Program-made: the position numbers and the translations under genes | Assembly: GCF_029227915.1 (NCBI RefSeq) | Contig: NC_079878.1 | Location: forward strand, 19,344,001 to 19,408,000 | Direction of reading: 5' to 3' | Length of the DNA: 64,000 nucleotides | Source of the DNA: Hydractinia symbiolongicarpus | Lineage: Eukaryota; Cnidaria; Hydrozoa; Anthoathecata; Hydractiniidae | Shown: piece by piece, positions 25,063-37,379 of the stretch | Layout of the letters: each line of letters begins with the position of its first letter | Numbering within the stretch: the stretch's first letter is position 1 | Notes under the pieces: model-generated | The model's database searches: none | What the model was told of the DNA's origin: nothing | The model's input: the letters and a program-made list of their open reading frames with translations, nothing else

Positions 25063-26486
25063 TTTTTAATAACCTTTCGTCCATATTTAAAAATATTCTT
25101 TGATAATTATTCATACCTTGATTCTTTTAGCTTGATATTTGATTATCCATTTCTTCTACTTTTGCAACAATAAGGTAGCTAGCTCTAATTTTTTCTAGCT
25201 GTTCTTGTTGTAGCCGTAGCCAAACATACATTACATTGTACATATGGTGGTTTTCAGCCATCTAGCTATATTTAATTCATACCATGAAGGTTGATTATAA
25301 GGAAAAGATGTGTAATATTTAGCAGTGCGTCATGTAATTTCTTATAGATACTTCAGTCCATGCTCATTTCCTCTGCAGGCACAGAGCTAAAAATACCCTT
25401 TTACCATCATCTAACTTTGAACTTTGTAAAAGTTAATAACTGTAATTTGTTCTTGTTTTAATAAAGTTAATATACCACAGAGAGGACTAGCTGCACCATT
25501 TCAACACGTTATTTAAAAGTTAAACGTCAGTATAAAAAGGAATCAGGAAAGAAACAACAAAAAGTTACACATTTCACAGCCTTTCTCCGTATGATACAAA
25601 TAATTCTTTGTGAGAAAGTGACTGAGAAACTTGACTGGGTTATCGAGTCAAACAAAAACAAGCTTGTCCCTACAAGCGCTTTATTCGTGCCTAGACTGCG
25701 CTGTATGAAAGTCAGTAATGTTCTTTTGATTATTATTGCAATGCAAGGGTATCATATTCAAACCATTTCGAACACATATGCCACTACTTGAGATAATTGT
25801 TCGAAATTAGCGTAAAAAAAATGATCTAAGCAAAATACCCTCCCCCCCCCTCCGTTAATGACACCCGCCCCCATTTTATGGATTTCTACAAAAATCCACC
25901 TCGTCCCATTTATTACCCTCCCCCCTGTTTATAATCTTTTCCAAAAATATCGACCCCCCCTTGCTATTTGCACCCCTCCTCCCCCCCTACAATTAGCTGC
26001 CGAAGAGTAGTCGTGTAATGTAAATTTGCATCTCTTTCTATTTTCTGGTTTCTGCTAAACAACTTAAATAGTAAAGTTAACCATGCAATATCAAACATGC
26101 GAATCAATCATGCGAATAACCAGGTTTTGTTAAAAAAAAATTAATTTCATTTCAATGTTTTTCAAAATTTTTCAAAACAAAACATTCGAATAATCATATC
26201 TAAATTAGATTCTTTTTAAATGATTTTTAAGCTAAAGTTTATTCTTCGTCAGAGGATATCATACAAATTTTTTTAACATTTCGTGCTGTTTTTTTGGTGG
26301 AGTGGTTTGCGATTATAGATCTGCTGTCCTCTGAGTCTGTATGGATGTAACTATCTTTTAACGATTCTTCGGCGATGTTATTTGTTTACATTTATAGCTA
26401 CCATTTTTGTTGCTATGAGGTTAAAATTATACTGGTGCTGCACAAAGCCTGTCGAATTTTCCGTATAAACCGGTCGAAAATAGCTA

Positions 26487-28909
26487 TCTATATATTAATA
26501 AGCCAGTTCCGTGTGTCTGTAACAGGCAAAGTTGATATCGTCATTTTCCTTTGATGTCGCCGAAAAAATCTTTGATGTTGCCGAAAAAAATATGTCTTCT
26601 TTGTCGAGAAAAGCCGCGAGTTTTGTGTGGTTTGTTAAATGAAGTTCTAGCACAAAGTAACGGAAATTGTGTTTGCAAAAAAGATGGCTGTCCTTTTTAA
26701 GCATTTGTCTTCTCTTGCCTTCAAAATAAATCTTTACAAAAGCATTTAAAAAGGGGCATGGTATATAAATGAAGTATAGAAAGGTTTCTGTAAGGTTTGT
26801 TTATGTTTTTTAAAGATTTGATGATATTATTGATGCGAGACATGTTTGTTAGCTAGCATCAACCACACCAACAACAACTAGCTAGGTAGCTAGGAATTTA
26901 TAAATATGTAGCCATGTTCTTTATACCTAGCTAGCTAAGTCTCCAGTTTATATTTAAGTGACCAGCTATTAGCTGCTGTAGCTACCTTATGTTAGCTTCA
27001 GTTTTATGTTGCTTTTTACATGTAAGCTAATCTTAGTGGTCTTTGCTAAGAATGTGACTGTAACTTATTTTAATTGACATTTTAAGCTTAAATTAACAAG
27101 CCACAACAACTTTTAAAAAAGTATTGCATAATATTTAAGAAGAGTTTAAGGACTGTTTTTAAGCAAATAATGTATTTTTCACAATTTGTGTATGCAAATA
27201 ATGTATTTTTCACATTTTGTGTTAAACTTATATACATCGGTTACATGCAATATGACGAAACGATTTTTATTTAACGTGTAGTAATTCTGGTACCTTAAGT
27301 GTAGTGATTTTTGTTGTTCTAGATGTTCTGACTAAAATGTTTTTGTTTATGGCATTTTGTCTCAATTAAGAAAAGTTTCAACTTTTTTGAGGGAGTACAA
27401 CACCGAAAAAACTTGTGTTTTTTTTATATTTTGTTTAAATTCTTACCAGGCAGGACTCTGTACAACATACCGAAATGACTGATCCCTCTCTATTTTTAAA
27501 TTTGATGCGTTCCAAATCACAGTTTTTTGAAATTTTGGGTAATATTTAATGAGTACAAGATGCAAATACTGATTTTTGTTGAATCAGAAGTATTTCCTAC
27601 AACCATTCTTTTTTTACACTTTTGTGGAGAAAAAGTGTATGCAATATCATCAGAATAACTGATTTTGTTGCAAACTGTTTTTCTTTTTCAAATTTTGGAT
27701 TGAAATATTGTTATAAAGGGCATATATCAATAGACATATATATACCAAAATAATTAAATTCTGCAAACTTTGATTTTGTCGTTCACCTCTCATCTTTTAT
27801 ATTTTGATTAAACTTTTGAGGAAAACCATAGGAATTATTTAGAATTTGTATTTTGTGTTGCAAATTTAGTGCAAAAATTTAACTGTTGTGAGGGAGGACC
27901 ATATGCAATTATATATACTAAAAATAATAATTTGATATTCTACAAGTTGTATTTTTGTATGCACTTAAATGACTGCTTTTTCTGAGTTGAATTTGATGGG
28001 TTTCATATCAATTTTGTGGAAGATTTTATGGCTGAAGACAATATAGAACATGCCAATTGAACTGATTTTTGTTCATATTTTGATTTGCTCCTCATAAACC
28101 TTTGTGTTCTACATTTATTGTAAACTTTTGTGTGGAAGGACCATATATATATACAATGTTTTCAAAATAATGATTTTTGTTAAATTGAAATTTACTCCTT
28201 GCATATTGCTTTTTCGACATTTCAGGTTTAAATGTTTGGTAAAGTCAGTACGGATCATTAGACAAAAAATTGTTTTGTTAACCGGTTAATTTTTACATTT
28301 TGTGCATATTTTTGCGGGAGAGGACGGTATGCAACCAAATAAATGATTTTTCAAAGTTTAACTTTTTGTTTTTAGGTGTTTTGTGTTTGTTTAAGTTTGG
28401 ATTTTTGATATTGTTTAAAATGCGTAAAGAACTTATTTCATAGATCTGTGCTTACTGTTGCAAGCCTTTCTTTTCGACACTTTAGATTAAAATATTGAAG
28501 GTTTTCAACATAATCACATAATAAGATGTATACATATTTGAGATATGTGTTATTTCTGACATTATTATTATTGTTGTCGTAACTGTCTGGGTTGTGACTG
28601 TCAATGTTGTAACTTTCTACTAACTAGATTTTACACCTTGCACGCCGTTGTTTTTCATATTTTGTCTGAAGTTTTGTTGGGAGGATTTCATGCGATTTGA
28701 CATTTGATATTTTGTGTTAGATTTTAAGAACTTTTTTGTTAAATTATGACTTATATACTTTCTTTTTATGCATTTTCAGATTATTTTTTTTAGTAAAAGG
28801 CATATTCAATATACTGAAATATTTGCTGATGTCATCAAAATTCAAATAACAGAACTTTTCAATTGCTTTTTTGGCCTAAGTGGATTTTTCCACGGGCCTA
28901 ATCGACTAG
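26487..28909 (+). mobile_element. Helitron-like unit 1 (long type, 2423 bp)
   Basis: 5' TCTATATATTAATAAGCCAG; 3' hairpin around 28880-28892 and CTAG at 28906-28909. The interior (27150-28740) is built of degenerate ~110-140 bp blocks with words such as CTGATTTTTGTTGAAT, ACATTTTGTGTAAA and GGAGGACCATATGCAA. It is homologous to unit 6. Non-coding. Confidence 0.75.
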
Positions 28910-29488
28910 TCTATATAATAATACGCCAGTTCCGTGTGTCTGTCTGTCACTTTTGCAAAGTGGATAAAATTTCTTTGATAAAGTCTATAAAACATCGTCT
29001 ATAAATTTGTTCTGTAAATTACCAAACTTTGACGTTAAAGCAATATTCACGTCAAAGGAAAGTATATTAAGATTAGTGAAGCCATTGCATTGCACTTTTA
29101 AATTTAAGGCTAAATAACTTGCAAACGGGTGGAAATAACTGACGTCATCTCCTGCGTAGGTAACTAGGGACCACCTTTGACCAATTTGGGTAAGTTTCCC
29201 AAGCCTGGGTCCCTGAATCCGTTACGGGAATGGACGGGTTGATGACGTCATCAAAAAACCTTCAAACCCTAATATCTCTGCAACCGTTTGTCAAAAATAC
29301 ACGATCCTATACATTTTCTTGATCAGCGTTTCAAGATCTATACGATGAAGGCAACAGGCATACACATTTCTGAAAAAAAAAGTTTTGTGTTCTGACATGT
29401 CTCTGCTGACGTCATCAAAATTTAAATGACGGTTATTTTTCTCTGTTATCCTGCCTAAGTGGATTTTTCCACGGGCCTTATCGACTAG
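28910..29488 (+). mobile_element. Helitron-like unit 2 (short type, 579 bp)
   Basis: Starts TCTATATAATAATACGCCAG and ends CTAG at 29485-29488 after a GTGGATTTTTCCAC hairpin. Body has TGACGTCA-centred words and the block GACCAATTTGGGTAAG shared with units 4, 5, 7 and 8. Confidence 0.75.
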
Positions 29489-29800
29489 TCTATATATTAA
29501 TAAGCCAGTTCCGTGTGTAGATTTTACACCTTGCACGCCGTTGTTTTTCATATTTTGTCTGAAGTTTTGTTGGGAGGATTTCATGCGATTTGACATTTGA
29601 TATTTTGTGTTAGATTTTAAGAACTTTTTTGTTAAATTATGACTTATATACTTTCTTTTTATGCATTTTCAGATTATTTTTTTAGTAAAAGGCATATTCA
29701 ATATACTGAAATATTTGCTGATGTCATCAAAATTCAAATGACAGAACTTTTCAATTGTTTTTCTGCCTAAGTGGATTTTTCCACGGGCCTAATCTACTAG
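29489..29800 (+). mobile_element. Helitron-like unit 3 (deletion derivative, 312 bp)
   Basis: About 30 bases matching the start of unit 1 are joined to sequence nearly identical to the last ~283 bases of unit 1 (compare 29517-29800 with 28627-28909). This keeps both Helitron ends while losing ~2.1 kb of interior. It ends CTAG at 29797-29800. Confidence 0.75.
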
Positions 29801-30535
29801 TCTATATAATAATACGCTAGGTGTGTCTGTGTGTCTGTGACAGGCAAAGTGGATGTCTTCATTTTCCTTTGATGTTGCCGAAAAATGCATGTCTAATATG
29901 TTAAATTTTCTGACGTTACGACGCGACGAAAATAACACACTACTTTAACGTCAATATCCTATATTAAATTAATGAAGCCATTACAGTGCACCTAAAACTT
30001 TAAGGCCAAATAACTTGGAAACGAGGTGGTGACGTCAATGATTTTTCACCGCGTGGGCAACTAGGGACCAACTAGGACCAATTTGGGTAATTTTCCCAAA
30101 CCTGGGTCCCCGAATCCGTTTCGGAATGGACGGGTTGATGACGTCATCGAAAAACCTTCAAACCCTAATATCTGTGCAACCGTTTGTCAAAAACACGCGA
30201 TCCTATACATTTTCTTGATCTGCGTTTCAAGACCTATACAATGAAGGCAGCAGGTATACAAATTTTAAAAAAAAAATTTGGGGGGGGGGTTGAAAGGGCC
30301 ATTGCTGACGTCAGCAAAATCTTTAAACCCTTATATCTCATTAACCTTTCATCAAAAGCAAATGATCATATACATTTTCTTGATTAGCGCTTTAAGCTCT
30401 ACACAATAGGGGCAACGTAAAAACAAGGTTCTAATTTTTTGGTGGATCAATTGCTGACGTCATCAAAATTCAAATAACGCTTCCTTTCAATTTTATCCTG
30501 CCTCAGTGGTTTTTTCCACGGGCTATATCGACTAG
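29801..30535 (+). mobile_element. Helitron-like unit 4 (short type, 735 bp)
   Basis: Starts TCTATATAATAATACGCTAG, ends CTAG at 30532-30535. It contains four exact TGACGTCA octamers (30030, 30139, 30306, 30455). The 3' hairpin is partly decayed (GTGGTTTTTTCCAC). Confidence 0.75.
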
Positions 30536-31254
30536 TCTATATAATAATACGCCAGTTCCGTGTCTCTGTGACAGGCAAAGTGGATGTGTTCATTTTCCTT
30601 TCATGTTGCCGAAAATTGCATGTCTAATATGTTAAATTTTCTGACGTTACGGCGTGACGTCAATAACACTACTTTAACGACAATATCCTATATTAAATTG
30701 ATGAAGCCATTACAGTGCACTTAAAACTTTGAGGCCAAATAACTTGGAAACGAGGTGGTGACGTCAATGTTTCTTCACCGCGCGGGTAACTAGGGACCAC
30801 CTGGGACCAATTTGGGTAAGTTTTCCAAACTTGGGTCCCCAAATCCGTTTCGGAATGCACGGGCATATGACGTCATCAAAAAACCTTTAAACCCCAATAC
30901 CTCTGCAACCGTTTGTCAAAGATACATGATCCTATACATTTTCTTGATCATCGTTTCAAGGTCAATACGATGAAGGTAACAGGGATATAAATTTCTGAAT
31001 TTTTTTTTTGCGTTTTAACGGGCCATTGCTGACGTCAATAAAATTTTTAAACCCTTTATGTCCTTTGTCGTTCGTAGAAAAGATATGATCCTATATATTA
31101 TTTTGATCAGCGTTTCAACCTCTACACGTTACAGGCAACGAATAAACTAAATTTCGCCAATTTTTTTTTTAATTTGCAATGCTGACGTCAGCAAACCAAC
31201 TTTTTCAATGTCCTATTGCCTAAGTGGATTTTTCCTCGGGTCTTTATAGCCTAG
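30536..31254 (+). mobile_element. Helitron-like unit 5 (short type, 719 bp)
   Basis: Starts TCTATATAATAATACGCCAG, ends CTAG at 31251-31254. The terminal hairpin reads GTGGATTTTTCCTC, with one mismatch. The body aligns with unit 4 throughout. Confidence 0.75.
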
Positions 31255-33513
31255 TCTATATAATAATACGCCAGTTCCGTGTCTCTGTGACAGGCAAAGT
31301 GGATATGCTCATTTTCCTTTTATGTTGCCGTAAAAATCTTTGATGTTACCGAAAAAAATATGTCTATTTTGTTAGCGGGTTTACTTTGTTTACGTCACGT
31401 GATGAAAACGACTCAATTTGATTTGCTGAAATAAATTTAACGGCTAACTTTCCAAAATGGTGTCCCTCGACACCGAAAAAAACACAAAAGAAAGGTCCCT
31501 TCGTCTTGAAAAAAAGTGCAAAAAGTGATTCAGAGAAAGAAAACTCTAAGTAAAGAAGTAGAAGTAGCAAAATAAAGTTGAAAGCCACAAGAAGTTACTT
31601 CGAAAGTGAAGAGTGAAGCTAGGAAGTGGATAAAATCCTGGCTAACAAACTAATTTGCTGGACAAACAGAAAACTTTGGTTTGTTTTACATTACTATTGT
31701 TTCTCTTTATAATGTCTTTTACTAAGCATGAATAGCTAGCTATAGACCCAGTTAAGTCTCCCCAGTTTAAGTATATTTAACTGGGTGTCTTAGCTACTGT
31801 TATCTGATAGCTAATGTTAGCTTTAAGGCTCCCATCATCCCAAGCTTAGCTAGCTCTAACCTATCTCTTCTTTTTTGAACACGAATTATGATGAAACAAG
31901 CTAGCTACAAAATCTTTCTTGAACTTTTAGGATGGTGTGACTCATTGTTATGCTCATAGAGTATAATTTTTTCACATTACCTGTAAACTTTACAAAAGGG
32001 ACCACAATATGACAAGTGGAACGAATTTTATTGAATTTAAAGTGTGTGTGTTAAGTTATTTCTATTGTTTTGTTTCTGACATCCCGTTAAACTTTTGTCA
32101 GCCTACATGTAATATGCCTGGTTTTTTTACAGGGTTTTTTTACATTTGATTGGAAATTTACGTGTGTTTATGATGACTTTGGGTTAAAAAAAATTATGAG
32201 AGGATGGTATGATTAAGTCAGTTTATAATAATATAATAATATAATATAATATAATATAATTGTTTGTGTTGCAAAATGCTGTTTTTTAAAATTTTGTGTA
32301 AATTTTTGTGGAAATAAACCACATCCAAGATATATATACTGAAAGAACAAATTTTTGTAGAATCAGACTTCACTGTAAGCTGTTGTATAAGCTAATGTCT
32401 TTATATTTCGTAATATAAACTATTGTTGGGGAGAACTAACTGTATGTGATGTCATTTTTGGTGGAAGAAAATTTCATGGTTTCACGTTTTTGTTTTTCAT
32501 GAAAATTTTACAAAATTTTGTAGGGATAAATGTTAAATAAATGATAAAAAAATCACTTAATGTTCTGACTGAAACTGTTTTTGTTTTTTATATTTTGTAA
32601 TCTAAACGGGTGGACTGTATGCACTGAAATCACTGATTTTTTTAAATTTTGATGTGGTTCATAACCTTTTTTTGGAAGATTAATGGGTAATGGCAAAATA
32701 CAACATGCTGAATGAACTTATTTTTGTTGATTTAGATGTGTTTCTCAACAACCGATCTGTTTTACATTTTGTGTAAACGTTTGTTTATGAACCGTATGTA
32801 TACAATGTTTGTTGATTCAAGTTTATTCTTTGCTTATTGATTTTTTGACATTTAGGTTTAAAATTTTTGGTAAAGGGCAGTATAGATCATCATACTAAAA
32901 AAGAAAATTTTTGTGTTCTTAACTGGTTGATTTTTACATTTTGTGTAACTTTGCGGGAGAGGATGGTATGCAACCGAAGTGACTGATTTTTCTAGATTTA
33001 AATTTGATTTTTTCCAAACTATGGCTTTTTCATATTTTTGTATAAGCTTTTAAGGGAAAGACAATATTTAAAATGTGTAAAAAACTTATTTTTGTTGATT
33101 TGTGCTAACTCTGTGCAGGCCTCCTTTTTGACATTTCAGAATAAAATAATGAGGGTTTTTAACATAATCAATTATAATATGTACATATTTGAGATGCGTT
33201 ATTTCTAACATTGTTATCATCCGTGTTGTGACTGTCAGTGTTGTAACTGTCGGTGTTCTTAGTGCCGGTTTAGATGGTGTTGTGAGTGTTGCTTTTTATC
33301 AACTAGATTTTGCACCTTGCATGCTGTTCTTTTTTATTTTGTGTAAGATTTGTGTGGAGGATTTAATGCTATTTGACATTTGATATTTGGTGTAAGATTT
33401 TAAGAACATTTTTTTTGTATATGCACTGCTGACGTCAGCAAAACATATTAAGCAACCTATTTTTTCATTGGGCTTTTGCCTAAGTGGATTTTTCCACAGG
33501 CATTATCGACTAG
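31255..33513 (+). mobile_element. Helitron-like unit 6 (long type, 2259 bp)
   Basis: Same 5' start and 3' hairpin; CTAG at 33510-33513. The interior repeats the block structure of unit 1, and an (AATAT)n microsatellite lies at about 32228-32262. The segment 31370-31640 carries a diverged stretch not seen in the short units. Confidence 0.7.
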
Positions 33514-34190
33514 TCTATATAATAATACGCCAGTTCTGTCTGTGACTTTTGCAAAGTGGATAAAATTTCTTTGAAAAAGTCTGTAAAACATCGCCTATAA
33601 ATTTGTTCTGTAAATTAGCAAACTTTGACGTTAGAGCAATATTGACGTCAAAGGAAAGTATATTGAGATTAGTGAAGCCATTGCATTGCACTTATAAATT
33701 TAAGGCTAAATAACTTGGAAAAGGGTGGAAATAACTGACGTCATCTCCTGCGTGGGTAGCTAGGGACTACCTGGGACCAATTTGGGTAACTTTTCAAACA
33801 TGGGTCACCGAATCCGTTTCGGAATGGACTGGTTAATGATTTCATCAAAAAACTTTTAAACCCTAATATCTCTGCATCCGTTTGTCAAAAGTACACGATC
33901 CTATACATTTTCTTGATCAGCGTTTCAAGATCTATACAATGAAGGCAGCAGGAATACAAAATCTCTCAAAAAAATTATTGTCTTCACGGGTCATTCCTGA
34001 CGTCAGCAAAATTTTTAAACCCTCCTATCTCAATAACCGCTCATCAAAAGCACATAATCAGCGCTTTAAGCTCTCCACAATAGAGGCAATGTGAAAACAA
34101 AATTCTAAATTTATTTTAGTGGATGAGTTGCTGACATCATCAAAATTTTTATCCTGCCTTAGTGGATTTTCCACGGGCCTTATCGACTAG
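33514..34190 (+). mobile_element. Helitron-like unit 7 (short type, 677 bp)
   Basis: Starts TCTATATAATAATACGCCAG, ends CTAG at 34187-34190 after GTGGATTTTCCAC. It aligns best with unit 2 in its first third (CTTTTGCAAAGTGGATAAAA). Confidence 0.75.
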
Positions 34191-34750
34191 TCTATATAAT
34201 AATACGCCAGTTCTGTGTGTCTGTAACAGGCAAAGTGGATATGTTCATTTTCCTTTGATCTTACCGAAATTTTCTTTGAAGTAACCGAAAAATGCATGTC
34301 TACTATGTTAAATTTTCTGACGTTACGGCACGACGTCAAAAACACTACTTTAACGTCAATATCCTATATTAAATTAATGAAGCCGTTACAGTGCACTTAA
34401 AACTTCGAGGCCAAATATCTTCGAAACAAGGTGGTGATGTCAATGATTTTTCACCGCGTGGGTAACTAGGGACCACCTAGGACCAATTTGGGTAATTTTT
34501 CCAAGCCTGGGTCCCCGAATCTGTTTCGGAATGGACGGGTTGATGACGTCATCAAAAAACCTTCAAACCCCAATATCTCTGCAACCATTTATCAAATGTA
34601 CATGATCCTATACATTTTCTTGATCAGCGTTTTAAGATCTATACAATAAAGGAAACAGGTATACAAAGTTCTAAAAAAAAGATGTTTTGTTTGCTTCTTT
34701 TTCATTTTTATACTGCCTCAGTGGATATTTCCACGGGCCTGATCGACTAG
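34191..34750 (+). mobile_element. Helitron-like unit 8 (short type, 560 bp, last of the array)
   Basis: Starts TCTATATAATAATACGCCAG, ends CTAG at 34747-34750, followed by T. The 3' part is shortened relative to units 4, 5 and 7. Confidence 0.75.
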
Positions 34751-35499
34751 TCAGTTATACAAAAGAAACGACGATCTTCAAATTGAATAGGAGTTACGAG
34801 TTTTTAAAGGAAAGGCGAACAAAAAACTATTTTGTGTCAGCCAGAAAATAAATTTTAAGCGAAAAAAATTTGTTGATTTCTAAAACCTAAAATCTACTAA
34901 TGTAATTACTATAATAACAAATTAATAACTATATTTCATAACTAAGTATCTCTAAATCTTCCTAGCAACATTTTTACAAAATCTTCATGGCTGTACATGA
35001 TAAAAACAAGTAGGTTTTGGATGTACTGACCATTACACATCAAAGATAAGATCTTTCACTTAAGATAACCAAGAATATTTTACGAATTATAATAATAACA
35101 GCATTTTATAACTTTCGTTTATACTTGTCTGAACTTAAGAAATATCTGTCATGGTACCTACAACAATATTTTTTTCATGTTTTGAGTCCCCTTTCTACAA
35201 AACACTACAAGATTTGAATGATGAAGTTTGTTATGATGAGATGGCGCCAAATTTAAATAAATATACAGACCGGGAACGTCCAATAACAAATCGAAAGCGC
35301 GATATTGTTGCTTCATCCTTATTCACGAATGTTTACTTTCATTATCTTCAATCACAAAGTAAATATCAATTTCCCAAAGATGTAAACAAAACTGGTATTT
35401 TTAACAAGCTGTTTTATATTTTGGGTCTAGTGTGATGTCGTTCGGCAAAGTTTTAGGTGAAAATTTACCCTTATGTGAAAAAAAATTAAATTTTTATAA
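34751..35499. other. No gene recognised
   Basis: AT-rich. One 94-codon plus-strand frame (35151-35435) has some protein character but matches nothing I know and has no splice context. No repeat structure seen. Confidence 0.5.
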
Positions 35500-35903
35500 A
35501 GGGCCTGATACACTTGTATAATATACCTTATAATATCAATATAATTTCTTAAAATATGTTTAAAATATGGTTATAATTTCTTATAATTTCTTATAATATA
35601 GCTATAATATGTATAATTTCAACACCTGACATGTGCGTCATAACCTCATAATTTGCTGCATGGCTATAATATTTGAATAAAATCAAACGAGTTTGATTTT
35701 AATAATATTGTTGGTGATCTGGTTTCGAATGCCTTTTGTTTGTGTGACAATAGATCTATTATTTGTTAGCGTTGTTGTGGCAACGATGTGATGAAATGAA
35801 ATGAAATTAGAACGATATATAACAAATTATAAGTATATTCTAGAAAAATTAAAACTATATTATAGAATATATTTAATGATATTATACAAGTGTATCCTGG
35901 CCT
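35500..35903. mobile_element. PIF/Harbinger-type MITE rich in ATAAT
   Basis: Termini AGGGCCTGATACACTTGTAT and (reverse complement) AGGCCAGGATACACTTGTAT, with TAA on both sides (35497-35499 and 35904-35906). Next to the left TIR are repeated TATAATTTCTTATAATATAG words. 404 bp, non-coding. Confidence 0.65.
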
Positions 35904-35906
35904 TAA

Positions 35907-37379
35907 CCCTGCAAATATTTTAAATATAAAACATCTTTTTTTAGGACGTTTTTTGTTGTGATGGCTGAAACATGTAAATTGATTTATTATAGGGCTGACT
36001 GTGCCAGTCTGTGTGGTCTTTAAAATCAACACAGTCATCATAAACTTCCGCAGCCGTGCCGTGCGCAGTTCGCCTCTCCTATAACACTTATCGTCCACTT
36101 GAGTATAATTTTTGCTTTGTTTTCTATGGTATACTCAGTCACGTCTTTATGAATAACAAAATTTAGAAGCACAACCTTCGAAATATTTATCACCTCAAGT
36201 GTGAAAGCATCACCCTCATCATGAGTATGCTTGAAAGGCCCATCCACCCACCCATCGAACGTTCAAAAACAAATTCCATTTTTTTAACAGGTATATATTT
36301 TGTCTGAGCATCTATTTGTTGTTCTAGTGTCTCATACAATGGATATACTTATACTTACTACCCTTATATTAATGATGCTCTATTATCTATAACTTTTAAC
36401 CTCATAGCAACAAAAATAGTAGCTTTAAATGTAGAGAATCTTTAAAACATAGCTCCAAAATAAGGATGCAGTAAATCCAACTCGAATCACTCCGCTGGGA
36501 AAACAGCAAGAAATTTAAATCCATTTTCCATGGTGCACACACAAAAATAACTGCGTTTTTAATATAAATATTTATCAACACAATGAGCAACAAGCCAAAC
36601 AGAATCGAATTTGCATGGTAGACTCTTCTTCTAACGAAGGATAAACTTTGGTGTAGAAAAAAGTTTAAAACAATACTGTGTATGGTTATTCGAATATTTT
36701 GTTTTGAAAAATTAAATAAAACAATTCAATTCTAATCGAACATTTTCTTTTTTTAACAAAACATGATTTTTACAACCTTGTCACAAGTAAATCTTTAAGA
36801 AATATTCCTGGTTAAGTTAAATCTACTTTGGTTCTATGCAAGCAAGCTAGACTTAACTTAATCTATTCTGCGAAGTATCTAATTCAGTTTATGTTTTTCA
36901 CATAATGTGTACGAAAAAAAATAACCCCTAAAAAGCAGAAAATGATTTTATATCAACTCCCATTCTCGTCCCAAGAAGTCTTAGAGATTAAAACCTCGAA
37001 AGTACTTTCGAGTTTATCTCAAAGTGCTCTGGGGTTGAGAATGATCAACTACTACAAAACATTTCATAGGATAGAAACAACAACAATGTCAAGTTTCACC
37101 TTCACTGATAAAATAACTAGATTAAGCAACATTCTGCCTGGATGCTTCTTCAACATGCTAGTAAACTGGCTACATTATCAATTAAAAAAACGAATATCTG
37201 ATATCCAGTTTTATCGAAATATTAAATACAAAATCCCCCTTACTTTTAGACTCCCGATATAGAATAAAGCTCGATGAAATGAATTCGTTGTGAGGATGCT
37301 TTTGAGCGATAGCCAATCAGATCACCCTTTAACATCGCTTGCGGCATTTAATTCAAAAAAAAGTAGTGAGTTATATTAT
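35907..37379. other. No gene recognised
   Basis: AT-rich intergenic sequence. Open frames such as 36038-36247 (minus) and 36942-37262 (plus) are unrecognised and lack splice or repeat context. Confidence 0.5.

Larger units (their letters stand above)
22064..26007. mobile_element. C-rich TIR element apparently split by later insertions
   Basis: CTCTTCGGCAGC at 22064 and its exact reverse complement ending at 26007 are each flanked by TA. Both ends then show GGGGG/CCCCC runs and CCC-ATTT-type repeats, including CCCCCTGTTTATAA in the same orientation near 22163 and 25922. A short relative (61629-62154) has the same layout in 526 bp. The excess length here is accounted for by an RTE-like LINE (22460-23866), a possible MITE (24437-25062) and unassigned sequence. 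That the ends belong to one element is inference. Confidence 0.45.
26487..34750 (+). mobile_element. Head-to-tail array of eight Helitron-like units
   Basis: Every unit begins TCTATATA(A/T)TAATA and ends with a GTGGATTTTTCCAC-type hairpin, a GGGC..ATCGA spacer and CTAG. The next unit's TC follows with no intervening base. TC start, 3' hairpin and CTRR end are the structural hallmarks of Helitrons, which insert between A and T; here the array is bounded by A (26486) and T (34751). Two unit types alternate: long (units 1 and 6, ~2.3-2.4 kb) and short (units 2, 4, 5, 7, 8; 560-735 bp). Unit 3 is a deletion derivative of the long type. No Rep/helicase frame is present, so all are non-autonomous. 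Confidence 0.8.

Noticed and set aside
26487-34750. Repeated short units considered as a CRISPR array or simple satellite
   Set aside because: Units are 0.3-2.4 kb with Helitron termini and differing interiors; no short direct repeats with unique spacers, and the genome is eukaryotic.
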